From CAZSWS01 sp964610765 (lineage in GTDB: Bacteria > Bacteroidota > Bacteroidia > Bacteroidales > Tannerellaceae): 23,232 nucleotides of DNA. The stretch spans positions 1 through 23,232 of the forward strand of contig CAZSWS010000045.1 in assembly GCA_964610765.1 (NCBI GenBank). Reading direction: 5' to 3'. This document shows positions 1 through 7,502 of this stretch, piece by piece. Positions within the stretch are counted from its first letter, which is position 1. Each line of letters begins with the position of its first letter. Made by a program: the position numbers and the translations under genes. Below the pieces are notes generated by a model. That model searched no databases. It was not told the origin of the DNA and saw only the letters and a program-made list of their open reading frames with translations.

Positions 1-1340
1 GCATGGAAACCTTGCATAGCTTCAAAGTTTTCACGATTGATATAGGTTTCACCAAACTTCAATCCACGTACCAACTTCACAGCAGTCTCCAGACTCTCAG
101 TGTAAACCGACGAAGTCAATCCATACTCGCAGTCGTTAGCCCATTCCAATGCTTGCTCAATATCCTCAAACTCAACAATAGGCAGTACCGGACCAAATGT
201 TTCTTCTTGAACAATATCCATTTTCTGCGTCGCTTGACCTAAAACAGTAGGCTCAAAGAAGTAACCTTTTGTGCCTATACGTTTACCACCACATAAGAGA
301 GTACAACCCTGCTCAACCGCTTTAGCCACTTTCTCTTCAATCGATTTCAATGCTTTTTCTTCTACTAAAGGACCCATGTCCAAATCAGCTACTTCACAAG
401 GATTACCTACCTTCACAGCTTTCATTGCTGCGACAAGTTTTTCTGTAAATTCAGCTTTTACTTTTTTATGTACATAGACTCTTTCTGCACAGTTACATAC
501 TTGTCCGGTATTTATCACGCGAGAAGCCACAATTGAGTTTACAGCTAGTTCCATATCGGCATCGTCCATCACGATAGCCGGAGCTTTTCCGCCTAACTCT
601 AACGATACTTTTGTCACATTCTGAGCTGCAGCAGCCATGGTCTGAATGCCCGCTCCTACACTTCCGGTCAGGCTCACCATGCCCACTTTTGGATTAGCGG
701 CCAATTCATTCCCAATCACTGATCCACGCCCCATCACAAGGTTAAACACCCCTTTGGGTAAGCCTATCTCTTCAACGATTTGTGCAAAAACATAGGCATT
801 CTCAGGAGTAACCTGGCTCGGTTTCACCACAATGGTATTTCCGGTTACAAGTGCCGGAGCAGCTTTACGGGCAATTAAGAAAAACGGGAAGTTCCAGGGT
901 AAAATACCGGTCGTGACACCGATTGCTTTTTTGAATAAGAAGATACTCTCTTTCGGACGGTCACTTTGGATTATTTCACCCTCATAGCGTCTAGCCCATC
1001 CGGCCATATACTCCAAATAGTCGGCGGTGAATAAGACTTCAACGTTGGCTAGTCCTTGTGTTTTTCCTCCTTCTCTAACAATGATATCCGTCAGTTCTTT
1101 TTCTCTTTTACGAATACCCTCAGCCATTTTTATCAAATAAGCCCCTCGTTCTACAGCAGGCAGCTTTTCCCATAAAGGTTGAGCCTTTTCAGCAGCATCA
1201 ATAGCCATTTTAGCATTTTCGATGGTACCTTCGGGCATGCGGCAATTCACTTCTTCTGTTGATGGGTTTAATACATCAATCCATTTTCCGGATGGATTTT
1301 CGACGAACTGACCGTCGATAAACATTTTTAATTCTTTCAT
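1..1340 (-). CDS. aldA: AldA-type NAD-dependent aldehyde dehydrogenase (C-terminus off window)
   Basis: Aldehyde dehydrogenase superfamily enzyme, oxidising an aldehyde to the acid with NAD(P). It opens at ATG 1340-1338 (MKELKMFIDGQFVENPSGK) and stays open to base 3, about 446 codons; the last about 30 residues lie outside. Visible motifs are the Rossmann stretch GILPWNFPFFLIARK, the catalytic-glutamate motif LELGGKAP and the nucleophile motif NTGQVCNC, with the Cys at about residue 282. The last visible stretch, ETYINRENFEAMQGFHA, closely resembles the end of E. coli AldA (lactaldehyde/glycolaldehyde dehydrogenase, about 479 residues), so I infer a role in lactaldehyde oxidation as in fucose or rhamnose catabolism. 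No sugar-catabolism gene is visible nearby to support that substrate. The family assignment is firm; the substrate is inference. Confidence 0.9.
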   Translation of the reverse strand, partial: MKELKMFIDGQFVENPSGKWIDVLNPSTEEVNCRMPEGTIENAKMAIDAAEKAQPLWEKLPAVERGAYLIKMAEGIRKREKELTDIIVREGGKTQGLANVEVLFTADYLEYMAGWARRYEGEIIQSDRPKESIFLFKKAIGVTTGILPWNFPFFLIARKAAPALVTGNTIVVKPSQVTPENAYVFAQIVEEIGLPKGVFNLVMGRGSVIGNELAANPKVGMVSLTGSVGAGIQTMAAAAQNVTKVSLELGGKAPAIVMDDADMELAVNSIVASRVINTGQVCNCAERVYVHKKVKAEFTEKLVAAMKAVKVGNPCEVADLDMGPLVEEKALKSIEEKVAKAVEQGCTLLCGGKRIGTKGYFFEPTVLGQATQKMDIVQEETFGPVLPIVEFEDIEQALEWANDCEYGLTSSVYTESLETAVKLVRGLKFGETYINRENFEAMQGFH

Positions 1341-1594
1341 ACGTCAATGATAGTTTTTAATACTAAGGTCGTATGGAACTTGCAGATTATTAGGTAATAA
1401 TAAGACTGATTTATTTACACTAAAATCTTGCGTCGTTTCATGGTCTTATAGTAAAGTTTGTATTAGGTTTTAGTTACTATTTCAATTACAAATTACTCAT
1501 TCCCCGAAAGTAAACATATTTTCAAGAAACAAACTTGTTTTTTTGCTTCAATTCCTTTTATATCTGCTAAACAGCAAAGCTATCTATACAAAAA

Positions 1595-2455
1595 TCAGGC
1601 TTCAACCGGTGTTTTAAAATGAGATTTCAACAAGGCTATTTCTGTGGCATAGCCTTCATTATCATTCGGGGTTTCCAGTAAAAAGGGCAGATGACGAAGT
1701 TTTGGGTGATTAACGACACGCAAGATAGCCTCTAATCCCAAATGTCCCTCGCCTATTTTCTGATGTCTGTCTTTATGGCTACTTATAGGGTTCATCGTAT
1801 CGTTCAAGTGAATCGCATGCAAACGTTCCAGCCCTATCACCCGGTCAAATTCTTCGATCACAGCGTCTAAATCATTTTTGATGTCATAACCGGCATCGTA
1901 AATATGACACGTGTCCAAACATACCCCTATCTTGTCTTGTAGCTTAACACCATCAATGATGCGGCGAATTTCTTCGAACGCACTGCCCACCTCACTACCT
2001 TTTCCTGCCATTGTTTCAAGCAAAACAGTTACCGTTTGCTCCGGATACATCACCTCGTTCAATGCGTCAATAATTTGTTCAATCCCCACATCCACCCCTT
2101 GTCCGGTATGACTGCCCGGATGAAAGTTGTACAAATAACAGGGGATTTGCTCCATACGCTTCAGGTCGTCAGCCATCATTTCTTTAGCAAATGAACGGGT
2201 TTGAGGATTTGAGGAGCATAGATTGAGTGTATAGGGAGCATGCGCCAATAAAGGAGCAAAGCCATGTTCTTTCATCAGCTCAGCCAACGCATCTGCATCA
2301 GATTGAATAATTTCTTTCGCACTCCCTCCACGGGGGTTACGAGTGAAAAACTGAAAGGTATTTGCCTGCATTTTTAAGGCTTCCTTACCCATGGCTAAAT
2401 AACCTTTTGTGGTTGATAAATGAGCTCCTATATTTAACTGTTCCGATGTATTCAT
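1595..2455 (-). CDS. nfo: Endonuclease IV (AP endonuclease)
   Basis: Zn-dependent apurinic/apyrimidinic endonuclease of base excision repair; it cleaves the backbone 5' of abasic sites in the cytoplasm. The 286-residue length matches the E. coli enzyme (285). All nine metal ligands of the TIM-barrel family can be placed: His72 (AHAPY), His112 (FHPGSH), Glu147 (LLETMAGKG), Asp181 and His184 (CLDTCHIYDAGYD), His216 (IHLNDT), Asp229 and His231 (HKDRHQKIGEGH), and Glu261 (LLETPND). The ATG at 2455 is the first good start. A 7/8 match to the Bacteroides -7 box (TATCTTTA on the minus strand, 2490-2483) lies just upstream. The gene appears monocistronic; the next gene on this strand (aldA) starts 254 bp downstream with no clear terminator between them. 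Confidence 0.96.
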   Translation of the reverse strand: MNTSEQLNIGAHLSTTKGYLAMGKEALKMQANTFQFFTRNPRGGSAKEIIQSDADALAELMKEHGFAPLLAHAPYTLNLCSSNPQTRSFAKEMMADDLKRMEQIPCYLYNFHPGSHTGQGVDVGIEQIIDALNEVMYPEQTVTVLLETMAGKGSEVGSAFEEIRRIIDGVKLQDKIGVCLDTCHIYDAGYDIKNDLDAVIEEFDRVIGLERLHAIHLNDTMNPISSHKDRHQKIGEGHLGLEAILRVVNHPKLRHLPFLLETPNDNEGYATEIALLKSHFKTPVEA

Positions 2456-2525
2456 GTTTGATATATTATAAAATTAGATAAGTAAAGATACGATAATTGC
2501 ATCAATGCGGTTCTTTTCGTTCACT

Positions 2526-2625
2526 NNNNNNNNNNNNNNNNNNNNNNNNNNNNNNNNNNNNNNNNNNNNNNNNNNNNNNNNNNNNNNNNNNNNNNNNNNN
2601 NNNNNNNNNNNNNNNNNNNNNNNNN
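2526..2625. other. Assembly gap of 100 N
   Basis: Exactly 100 unknown bases. The round number suggests a scaffolding placeholder rather than a measured distance. The gene on its right side is missing well over 100 bp of 5' sequence, so the true gap is probably longer. Confidence 0.98.
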
Positions 2626-2943
2626 ATTCTAAAAATAGTTGATACAAAAGGAGTTAATTCGATGCACATTGCAGGGATGAATAATAAAGACATCCTGACC
2701 TACCATGAAAAGGGGAAAGTAAATGCTTTGAAAGCAGCACAAAAGAAAGCAGCATACCTGACCGAAGCTTTGGGAAAGCGAATAGGAAAAGTCATCCGCA
2801 TCGTGGAGCCTCAAGACCGAATGTCTTATCCCACGCTATCTCAAATAAGTAACGTTTACTCTTCTGACGTAGAACATTTTAAAACATTCCGTACCATCAA
2901 AATGAATTACTCCATGTTGGTGCGTTTCGAAATCATAGACTAA
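2626..2943 (+). CDS. SIMPL (DUF541) domain protein, C-terminal fragment
   Basis: The 105 readable residues are the C-terminal half of a SIMPL-domain protein. The diagnostic part is the helix-rich segment GKVNALKAAQKKAAYLTEAL followed by GKRIGKVIRIVE, which matches the usual 'A..A..KA..LA...G..LGKV..I.E' pattern, and a final strand MNYSMLVRFEIID as in the 'v.v.F.i' ending of the family. These proteins are usually exported to the periplasm or outer envelope and are about 230 residues long, so roughly 120 residues, including any signal peptide, are lost in the gap. The molecular function of the family is poorly defined. The gene converges on pcm with 14 bp between the two stop codons. A possible start ATG at 2505 (MRFFSFT) sits left of the gap, but its link to this fragment cannot be tested here. 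Confidence 0.75.
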   Translation: MLKIVDTKGVNSMHIAGMNNKDILTYHEKGKVNALKAAQKKAAYLTEALGKRIGKVIRIVEPQDRMSYPTLSQISNVYSSDVEHFKTFRTIKMNYSMLVRFEIID

Positions 2944-2957
2944 AAACAAATTAATCG

Positions 2958-3704
2958 CTAGTTTTCCACTCCTTCTTTCATCGGAACAAACACAAACCCA
3001 CCGTGGGTTGACTCTCGGTATTTATCAGCAGAGACACGCTTAACTACCGTCATAGTTTGACCGCGATCGTCACCAATGGGTGCAACCATTAGTCCACCAA
3101 CCTTCAGCTGTTTCAATAATTTGGGAGGAAACTCTTTCGTGGCAGCTGTGATTAATATTTTATCGAATGGAGCATCATCCGGCAATCCTTCATACCCATC
3201 ACCATAATGTAAAGAAGGGTTGTAATTGAGCGATTCCAACAATTCTTTAGCTTGCTGATGCAACGGATAGTGGCGCTCAATGCTATATACCTCTGCTCCT
3301 ATTTCACAAAGCACGGCCGCCTGATAACCACTTCCTGTACCAATTTCCAACACTTTCTCGCCGGGTTTTAATTGCAAAAGTTCCGTTTGGAAAGCGACCG
3401 TGTAAGGTTGCGATATGGTTTGATTTCTGCCAATAGGCAAAGGTTTATCCTCGTATGCATAAGGCACATATTGCTCGCTCACAAAAGCATGGCGAGGAAT
3501 AGTCGCTATGGCATCTAACACTCGCTTATCTTTGATTCCTTTCGATTTTAATCCATTGACCAAACGCTTTACTTCTTTGCTATACGGATGTGTGTCGTTC
3601 ATAGTAGTATCTTTTTTTTGAGCTGCTTTTGTGGATTTGTTTTGACAAGAAGCAACTCCGAATGTAAAGCAAACCATCAATACACATAAATATATTCGTT
3701 TCAT
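2958..3704 (-). CDS. pcm: Protein-L-isoaspartate O-methyltransferase with lipoprotein signal
   Basis: SAM-dependent enzyme that methylates L-isoaspartyl residues in damaged proteins to start their repair. Family features are RNQTISQPYTVAFQTELL (residues 93-110), the SAM-binding motif VLEIGTGSGYQ (118-128), and the FVPM/EGVEN ending. E. coli Pcm has 208 residues; this one has 248. The extra 34 N-terminal residues look like a type II signal peptide: MKR, a hydrophobic stretch, and a lipobox VASC with Cys20, then a Lys/Thr-rich linker. No acidic surface-export signal follows the Cys. An AGGAAAG sequence precedes ATG 3704, which favours this start. The alternative, Met35 (ATG 3602-3600), would give a cytosolic 214-residue enzyme of normal length, but it has no ribosome-binding sequence in front. 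If the long form is made, the protein would be anchored in the envelope, where SAM is not known to be available. Confidence 0.93.
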   Translation of the reverse strand: MKRIYLCVLMVCFTFGVASCQNKSTKAAQKKDTTMNDTHPYSKEVKRLVNGLKSKGIKDKRVLDAIATIPRHAFVSEQYVPYAYEDKPLPIGRNQTISQPYTVAFQTELLQLKPGEKVLEIGTGSGYQAAVLCEIGAEVYSIERHYPLHQQAKELLESLNYNPSLHYGDGYEGLPDDAPFDKILITAATKEFPPKLLKQLKVGGLMVAPIGDDRGQTMTVVKRVSADKYRESTHGGFVFVPMKEGVEN

Positions 3705-3853
3705 AGTTCTTTCCTCAAATCACTCCACAGAGCTATCTAATTGTTATACAAGCAATAATACAGTTCCAATTTACACATTATAAAGGAGCTTACCTAAACG
3801 TATAGAAAGAAATATAAAAAAAAGCACCATGTTTTAATAAAAAGATTATGCCA

Positions 3854-3953
3854 AACTAATCGGCTCACAGCTGTGGACCGGTTAGCTCACAGCTGTGGAC
3901 TGATTGGCTCACAATTGTGGACCGATCGGCTCACAGCTGTGAGCCGATTAGTT
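3854..3953. repeat. Four 22-bp tandem repeats, each a palindrome, with inverted ends
   Basis: Copies begin at 3863, 3885, 3907 and 3929 with an exact 22-bp period. The unit is GCTCACAGCTGTGGACCGAT plus two variable bases. Each copy has a perfect 10-bp palindromic core, CACAGCTGTG, or CACAATTGTG in copy 3: a symmetric double change that keeps the palindrome. The first 22 bases (3854-3875) are the exact reverse complement of the last 22 (3932-3953), so the whole array can also fold into one large hairpin. It lies upstream of pcm and beyond the terminator of the carbamoyltransferase operon. Confidence 0.92.
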
Positions 3954-4114
3954 GCCCCTATTAAAAAAATCAAAAGGCAGGCGTTTTTCTACTTACTGTC
4001 ACCTATCAGGCAAATAATTCAGCAGTGGGTAGAAACTTTCGTAACCATATGATGAGGTATAAACCATTTAGAGCATAAATTCTGCACCTACGGTAAGTAT
4101 CATAAGAAAAACAA

Positions 4115-4151
4115 ACGAGCCTTGCCGACAGAATTAGTCAACAAGGCTCGT
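4115..4151 (-). terminator. Intrinsic terminator of the proBA/carbamoyltransferase operon
   Basis: A perfect 10-bp stem ACGAGCCTTG / CAAGGCTCGT with a 17-nt loop, followed on the minus strand by a T-rich tract (complement of 4104-4114). It starts 27 bp past the stop codon of the carbamoyltransferase gene. Confidence 0.85.
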
Positions 4152-4178
4152 CTATAATAGAAAACTATATATCTATAT

Positions 4179-5132
4179 TTAGAGCGATTCCAGAATTTTC
4201 TTCAAGACAGCCTGAGCCGATATTTCGCGATTGGCTGCTTCGGGAATGACGATACTTTGTGGACTTTCAATCACATCGTCGGTTACAATCATGTTTCTAC
4301 GAACAGGTAAGCAATGCATAAAATAAGCATTATTCGTCAGTGCCATCTTCTCGGTATCTACCGTCCATGCACGGTCTCGGCTAAGCACCTTTCCATAATT
4401 AGGATCTGAATAGGCAGCCCAATTTTTGGCATATATAAAGTCAGCATCTTCAAAAGCTTTTTGTTGGTTATATTCTACTTTAGCATTTCCAACAAAAGCC
4501 GGATCCAGCTCATAGCCTTCCGGGTGAGTAATGACAAAGTCATAATCGGCAGCATTCATCCATTCAGCAAAGCTATTCGGAACAGCTTGCGGCAGCGCAT
4601 TGGGATGTGGTGCCCATGTCATCACTACCTTCGGGCGGTCTTTCTTCTTGTATTCTTCGATAGTTATCAGGTCGGCATAGCTTTGCAAAGGATGCCGAGT
4701 AGCGGCTTCCATACTAAATACCGGACGACCGGAATATTGAATAAACTGATTGAGCACCTTTTCTGTATAATCATCTTCTTTGCTTTCAAAGCGAGCAAAC
4801 GAACGAACACCGATAACATCACAATAGCAGCCCATCACCGGAATCGCTTCCAACAGATGCTCACTTTTATCTCCATCCATAATTACGCCACGTTCTGTTT
4901 CCAGTTTCCATGCTCCCTGGTTTACATCCAGCACAATCACATTCATACCTAAATTGGTAGCTGCTTTTTGTGTGCTCAAACGGGTGCGCAAGCTTGAATT
5001 AAAGAAAACCATCAACAAGGTTTTATTTTTACCCAAATGCGTGTATGCATAACGGTCTTTCTTTATGGTAAGTGCTTCTTCTATCGCTTGCTTTAAGTTG
5101 CCAATATCCTGTACACATGTAAAATGTTTCAT
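4179..5132 (-). CDS. argF': N-succinylornithine carbamoyltransferase (ArgF')
   Basis: Transfers the carbamoyl group from carbamoyl phosphate to an N2-acylated ornithine in the variant arginine pathway of Bacteroidetes, in the cytoplasm. The 317 residues include the carbamoyl-phosphate site NSSLRTRL (45-52), RHPLQ (146-150) and HCLPVRRN (273-280). The sequence resembles the B. fragilis/B. thetaiotaomicron enzyme throughout rather than classical ornithine carbamoyltransferase (STRT motif). Residue 90, in MDGDKSEH, is the position known to set acyl specificity: Pro90 in B. fragilis SOTCase and Glu92 in Xanthomonas AOTCase. Here it is Ser. Substituting Ser for that Glu is reported to turn AOTCase into a succinylornithine enzyme, so succinylornithine is the predicted substrate. 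It is last in the operon, 15 bp after proA, and ends at a strong terminator. Confidence 0.93.
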   Translation of the reverse strand: MKHFTCVQDIGNLKQAIEEALTIKKDRYAYTHLGKNKTLLMVFFNSSLRTRLSTQKAATNLGMNVIVLDVNQGAWKLETERGVIMDGDKSEHLLEAIPVMGCYCDVIGVRSFARFESKEDDYTEKVLNQFIQYSGRPVFSMEAATRHPLQSYADLITIEEYKKKDRPKVVMTWAPHPNALPQAVPNSFAEWMNAADYDFVITHPEGYELDPAFVGNAKVEYNQQKAFEDADFIYAKNWAAYSDPNYGKVLSRDRAWTVDTEKMALTNNAYFMHCLPVRRNMIVTDDVIESPQSIVIPEAANREISAQAVLKKILESL

Positions 5133-5147
5133 CTCTATTTCTATTAA

Positions 5148-6398
5148 TTAATTAGTTCTTATTTGTCCTTCTCCCTCAATGATATACTTGTAGGTAGTTA
5201 GTTCTTTAAGCCCCATAGGACCACGTGCATGAAGTTTTTGCGTACTGATTCCTATTTCTCCTCCCATGCCAAACTGTGCTCCGTCAGTAAAAGCCGTCGA
5301 TACATTGGCATAGACACAAGCGGCATCCACCATTTGCTCAAACAACCGAATAGCTTCGGGCGATTCAGCCACGATACACTCACTATGTCCGGAACTATAG
5401 GTAGATATATGTTCCAAAGCCTCTTCAATCGTTTTCACCACACGCAGGCTCATCTTATAGTCTAAAAACTCCGTACCAAAACTCTCATCCGTTGCCTGCT
5501 GTAATAAATGTTCCGGATAGTTATCAGTTAAAACGTCCAAAGCCTCTTTGTCGGCATAAATTATGACCTGATCTTTTGCCAATTCTTCGCATAAAGAAGG
5601 GATATCAGCCAAACGGTCTTGATGGACAAGCAAACAATCTAATGCATTGCATACACTCACTCGTCTGGTTTTTGCATTCTTAACGATGGCTTTACCTTTC
5701 TGCGGGTCACCGGTAGCATCAAAGTAGGTATGACAAACTCCGGCTCCGGTTTCTATGACCGGGATACGAGCATTCTCTCGAACAAAGCGAATCAGAGACT
5801 GCCCACCTCGTGGTATAATCAAATCGACCAGACCTTCTGCATGCAGCAAGGTATGAGTTGCCTCTCTTGTTGATGGAAGCAGTGTACACATTGCAGGTTC
5901 TATGCCATAATCGCTTAATACGTTCGAAATGATACGTACCAATGCCCGATTGGATTGTTCGGCATCCGTTCCTCCTTTCAACACACAAGCATTGCCACTC
6001 CGAAGACAAAGAGAAAACACATCAGTTGTCACATTCGGCCGGGCTTCATAAATAATGCCAATCACACCAAAAGGAACGCTTACCTTACGTATGCGCATCC
6101 CATTAGGGCGTTCTACTTCATCCATCACACGACCTACGGGACTAGGCAAGTTTGCCACAGCAAGCATGTCAGCCGCCATGGCCTGTATGCGATCTTCCGT
6201 TAGTTTCAGGCGATCATACTTCGGATCATTTGTATCCATACGTTCTAAGTCCACCCGATTAGCTGTTAGTATTTCAGTCGTAAACTGACTCAATGCCGCA
6301 GCTATTTGCTCTAGTACGGAGGGAATCAAATCCTCATCTAGCGTTCTTAATAATCGAGAAGCTTTAACTGCTTTATGAATCAACTGGAGCGTTTCCAT
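5148..6398 (-). CDS. proA: Glutamate-5-semialdehyde dehydrogenase (gamma-glutamyl phosphate reductase)
   Basis: Second step of proline synthesis: NADPH-dependent reduction of L-glutamyl 5-phosphate to glutamate-5-semialdehyde. The 416 residues match the family length. Visible are the nucleotide-binding segment VPFGVIGIIYEARPNVTTD (about 108-126), NACVLKGGTDA, IPRGGQSLI, the catalytic cysteine in RRVSVCNALDC (Cys250), and the C-terminal FGMGGEIGISTQKLHARGP. It lies 12 bp downstream of proB, as expected for the pair that channels an unstable phosphate intermediate, and 15 bp upstream of the carbamoyltransferase gene. Confidence 0.97.
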   Translation of the reverse strand: METLQLIHKAVKASRLLRTLDEDLIPSVLEQIAAALSQFTTEILTANRVDLERMDTNDPKYDRLKLTEDRIQAMAADMLAVANLPSPVGRVMDEVERPNGMRIRKVSVPFGVIGIIYEARPNVTTDVFSLCLRSGNACVLKGGTDAEQSNRALVRIISNVLSDYGIEPAMCTLLPSTREATHTLLHAEGLVDLIIPRGGQSLIRFVRENARIPVIETGAGVCHTYFDATGDPQKGKAIVKNAKTRRVSVCNALDCLLVHQDRLADIPSLCEELAKDQVIIYADKEALDVLTDNYPEHLLQQATDESFGTEFLDYKMSLRVVKTIEEALEHISTYSSGHSECIVAESPEAIRLFEQMVDAACVYANVSTAFTDGAQFGMGGEIGISTQKLHARGPMGLKELTTYKYIIEGEGQIRTN

Positions 6399-6410
6399 TC
6401 TTTTCTTTTT

Positions 6411-7499
6411 TCAATCTATATATAAGTAATCGTAATGTATCAAAGGCTTTAAACCTTTTTGACCCAATAGGGCTTTTGCTTCTACACTATCGTAAGCTAC
6501 ACGCCCTACCCCAATTTGGTTTTCACCCATATCGCAGACGCGTACAATATCTTCTTTTTCGAAATCACCCTCAATCCGTACTACTCCAACAAGTAAAACA
6601 CTGGAGGCTGTATTTCCTCTAAGGGCTTCGGCTGCTCCACTATTCACACAGATCATACCTTTTGCAAACCCTTCGGAGTGTGCTATCCACTTTTTCATAC
6701 TGCTCACCGGCTTGTCGGACGCAACAAAGCAAGTACAAGGGGTGTCTTCAATATGCTGAATAAGATTTAAAAGAATATTACTTCGCTTGCCATTGGCTAT
6801 AACAACCGGTATTCCTTCGTCAGCTACTTTGCTGGCAATGGTATATTTAGTCAGCATTCCTCCTCGTCCAAACGACGACGTTTGTTCTGTTTGAATACAG
6901 GAAGATATATCCGTAGTCGAAGGATTAATTTCTCGAATCAACGTAGCATCGGGCGAGCTTGGGTTGCCTGTGAAAATCCCATCTACATTGCTCAATATTA
7001 TCAATGCATCCATATCCATCATGGCAGCAATTAGCCCGGATAGCTCGTCATTGTCCGTAAACATCAACTCCGTCACTGAAACCGTATCATTCTCATTCAC
7101 AATGGGAATTACCCCATTAGTCAACATGGTATCCATGCAGTTTTTCTGATTCAGGTAGTGTGTCCGGCTTGAGAAACTCTCTTTCGTAGTCAACACTTGC
7201 CCACAGGGAATTTTATGCTCCCTGAAAAGCTCGTAGTAGCGATTTATCAACTTTGCTTGTCCAACCGACGAGTACAATTGGCGAGCAGAAACCTGATCCA
7301 GCTTTCTCAACGGAGTGATTTCACTTCTTCCCGAAGCCACTGCACCGGATGAGATTAAAACAATCTCAATACCAATTCGATACAACTCAGCCACCTGATC
7401 TACCAAATGTGACATCCGAGTAACATCTAACGTGCCGTCAGCCCGCGTCAACACATTACTGCCTATTTTGACCGCTATTCGTGTAAATTGCTTTTCCAC
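6411..7499 (-). CDS. proB: Glutamate 5-kinase with C-terminal PUA domain
   Basis: First, usually proline-inhibited, step of proline synthesis: ATP-dependent phosphorylation of glutamate. The amino-acid kinase domain (about 6-255) shows the N-terminal KIGSNVL motif with Lys11, the SSGAVASG loop (50-57), IPIVNENDTV, FTDNDELSGL and the GRGGMLTK motif (211-218). A PUA domain follows (about 280-355). The 362 residues fit the two-domain form found in E. coli (367). It starts 3 bp after the acyl-CoA synthetase stop codon, so the two are very probably co-transcribed. Confidence 0.97.
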   Translation of the reverse strand: MEKQFTRIAVKIGSNVLTRADGTLDVTRMSHLVDQVAELYRIGIEIVLISSGAVASGRSEITPLRKLDQVSARQLYSSVGQAKLINRYYELFREHKIPCGQVLTTKESFSSRTHYLNQKNCMDTMLTNGVIPIVNENDTVSVTELMFTDNDELSGLIAAMMDMDALIILSNVDGIFTGNPSSPDATLIREINPSTTDISSCIQTEQTSSFGRGGMLTKYTIASKVADEGIPVVIANGKRSNILLNLIQHIEDTPCTCFVASDKPVSSMKKWIAHSEGFAKGMICVNSGAAEALRGNTASSVLLVGVVRIEGDFEKEDIVRVCDMGENQIGVGRVAYDSVEAKALLGQKGLKPLIHYDYLYID

Positions 7500-7502
7500 T
7501 TT

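Larger units (their letters stand above)
3705..4178. other. Long spacer between pcm and the carbamoyltransferase gene
   Basis: A 474-bp non-coding region. It holds the upstream region of pcm at the left (a weak -7-like TATTATTG on the minus strand only), a four-copy 22-bp palindromic repeat array at 3854-3953, about 150 bp in which I see nothing recognisable (3960-4110), and a terminator at 4115-4151. Confidence 0.8.

Noticed and set aside
1341..1594. Promoter for the aldA-type gene
   Set aside because: TATGTTTA with an upstream TTTG exists on the minus strand, but the spacing (11 bp) is too short for the Bacteroides -33/-7 pair; nothing else convincing in this 254-bp spacer.
2497..2625. Start of the SIMPL protein at TTG 2497 (MHQCGSFRS)
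   Set aside because: It is in phase only because the placeholder gap happens to be 100 bases; TTG is a poor start and the peptide does not look like a signal sequence.
3863..3951. CRISPR-like array
   Set aside because: The 22-bp copies are directly adjacent with no spacers, there are only four of them and no cas genes are nearby; it is a tandem palindromic repeat.
4461..4952. 163-codon open frame on the plus strand
   Set aside because: Lies wholly antisense to the well-conserved carbamoyltransferase gene, with no homology features.
5719..6009. 96-codon minus-strand frame inside proA
   Set aside because: Alternative frame of proA rich in Arg, Cys and Ser; a shadow of the real gene.
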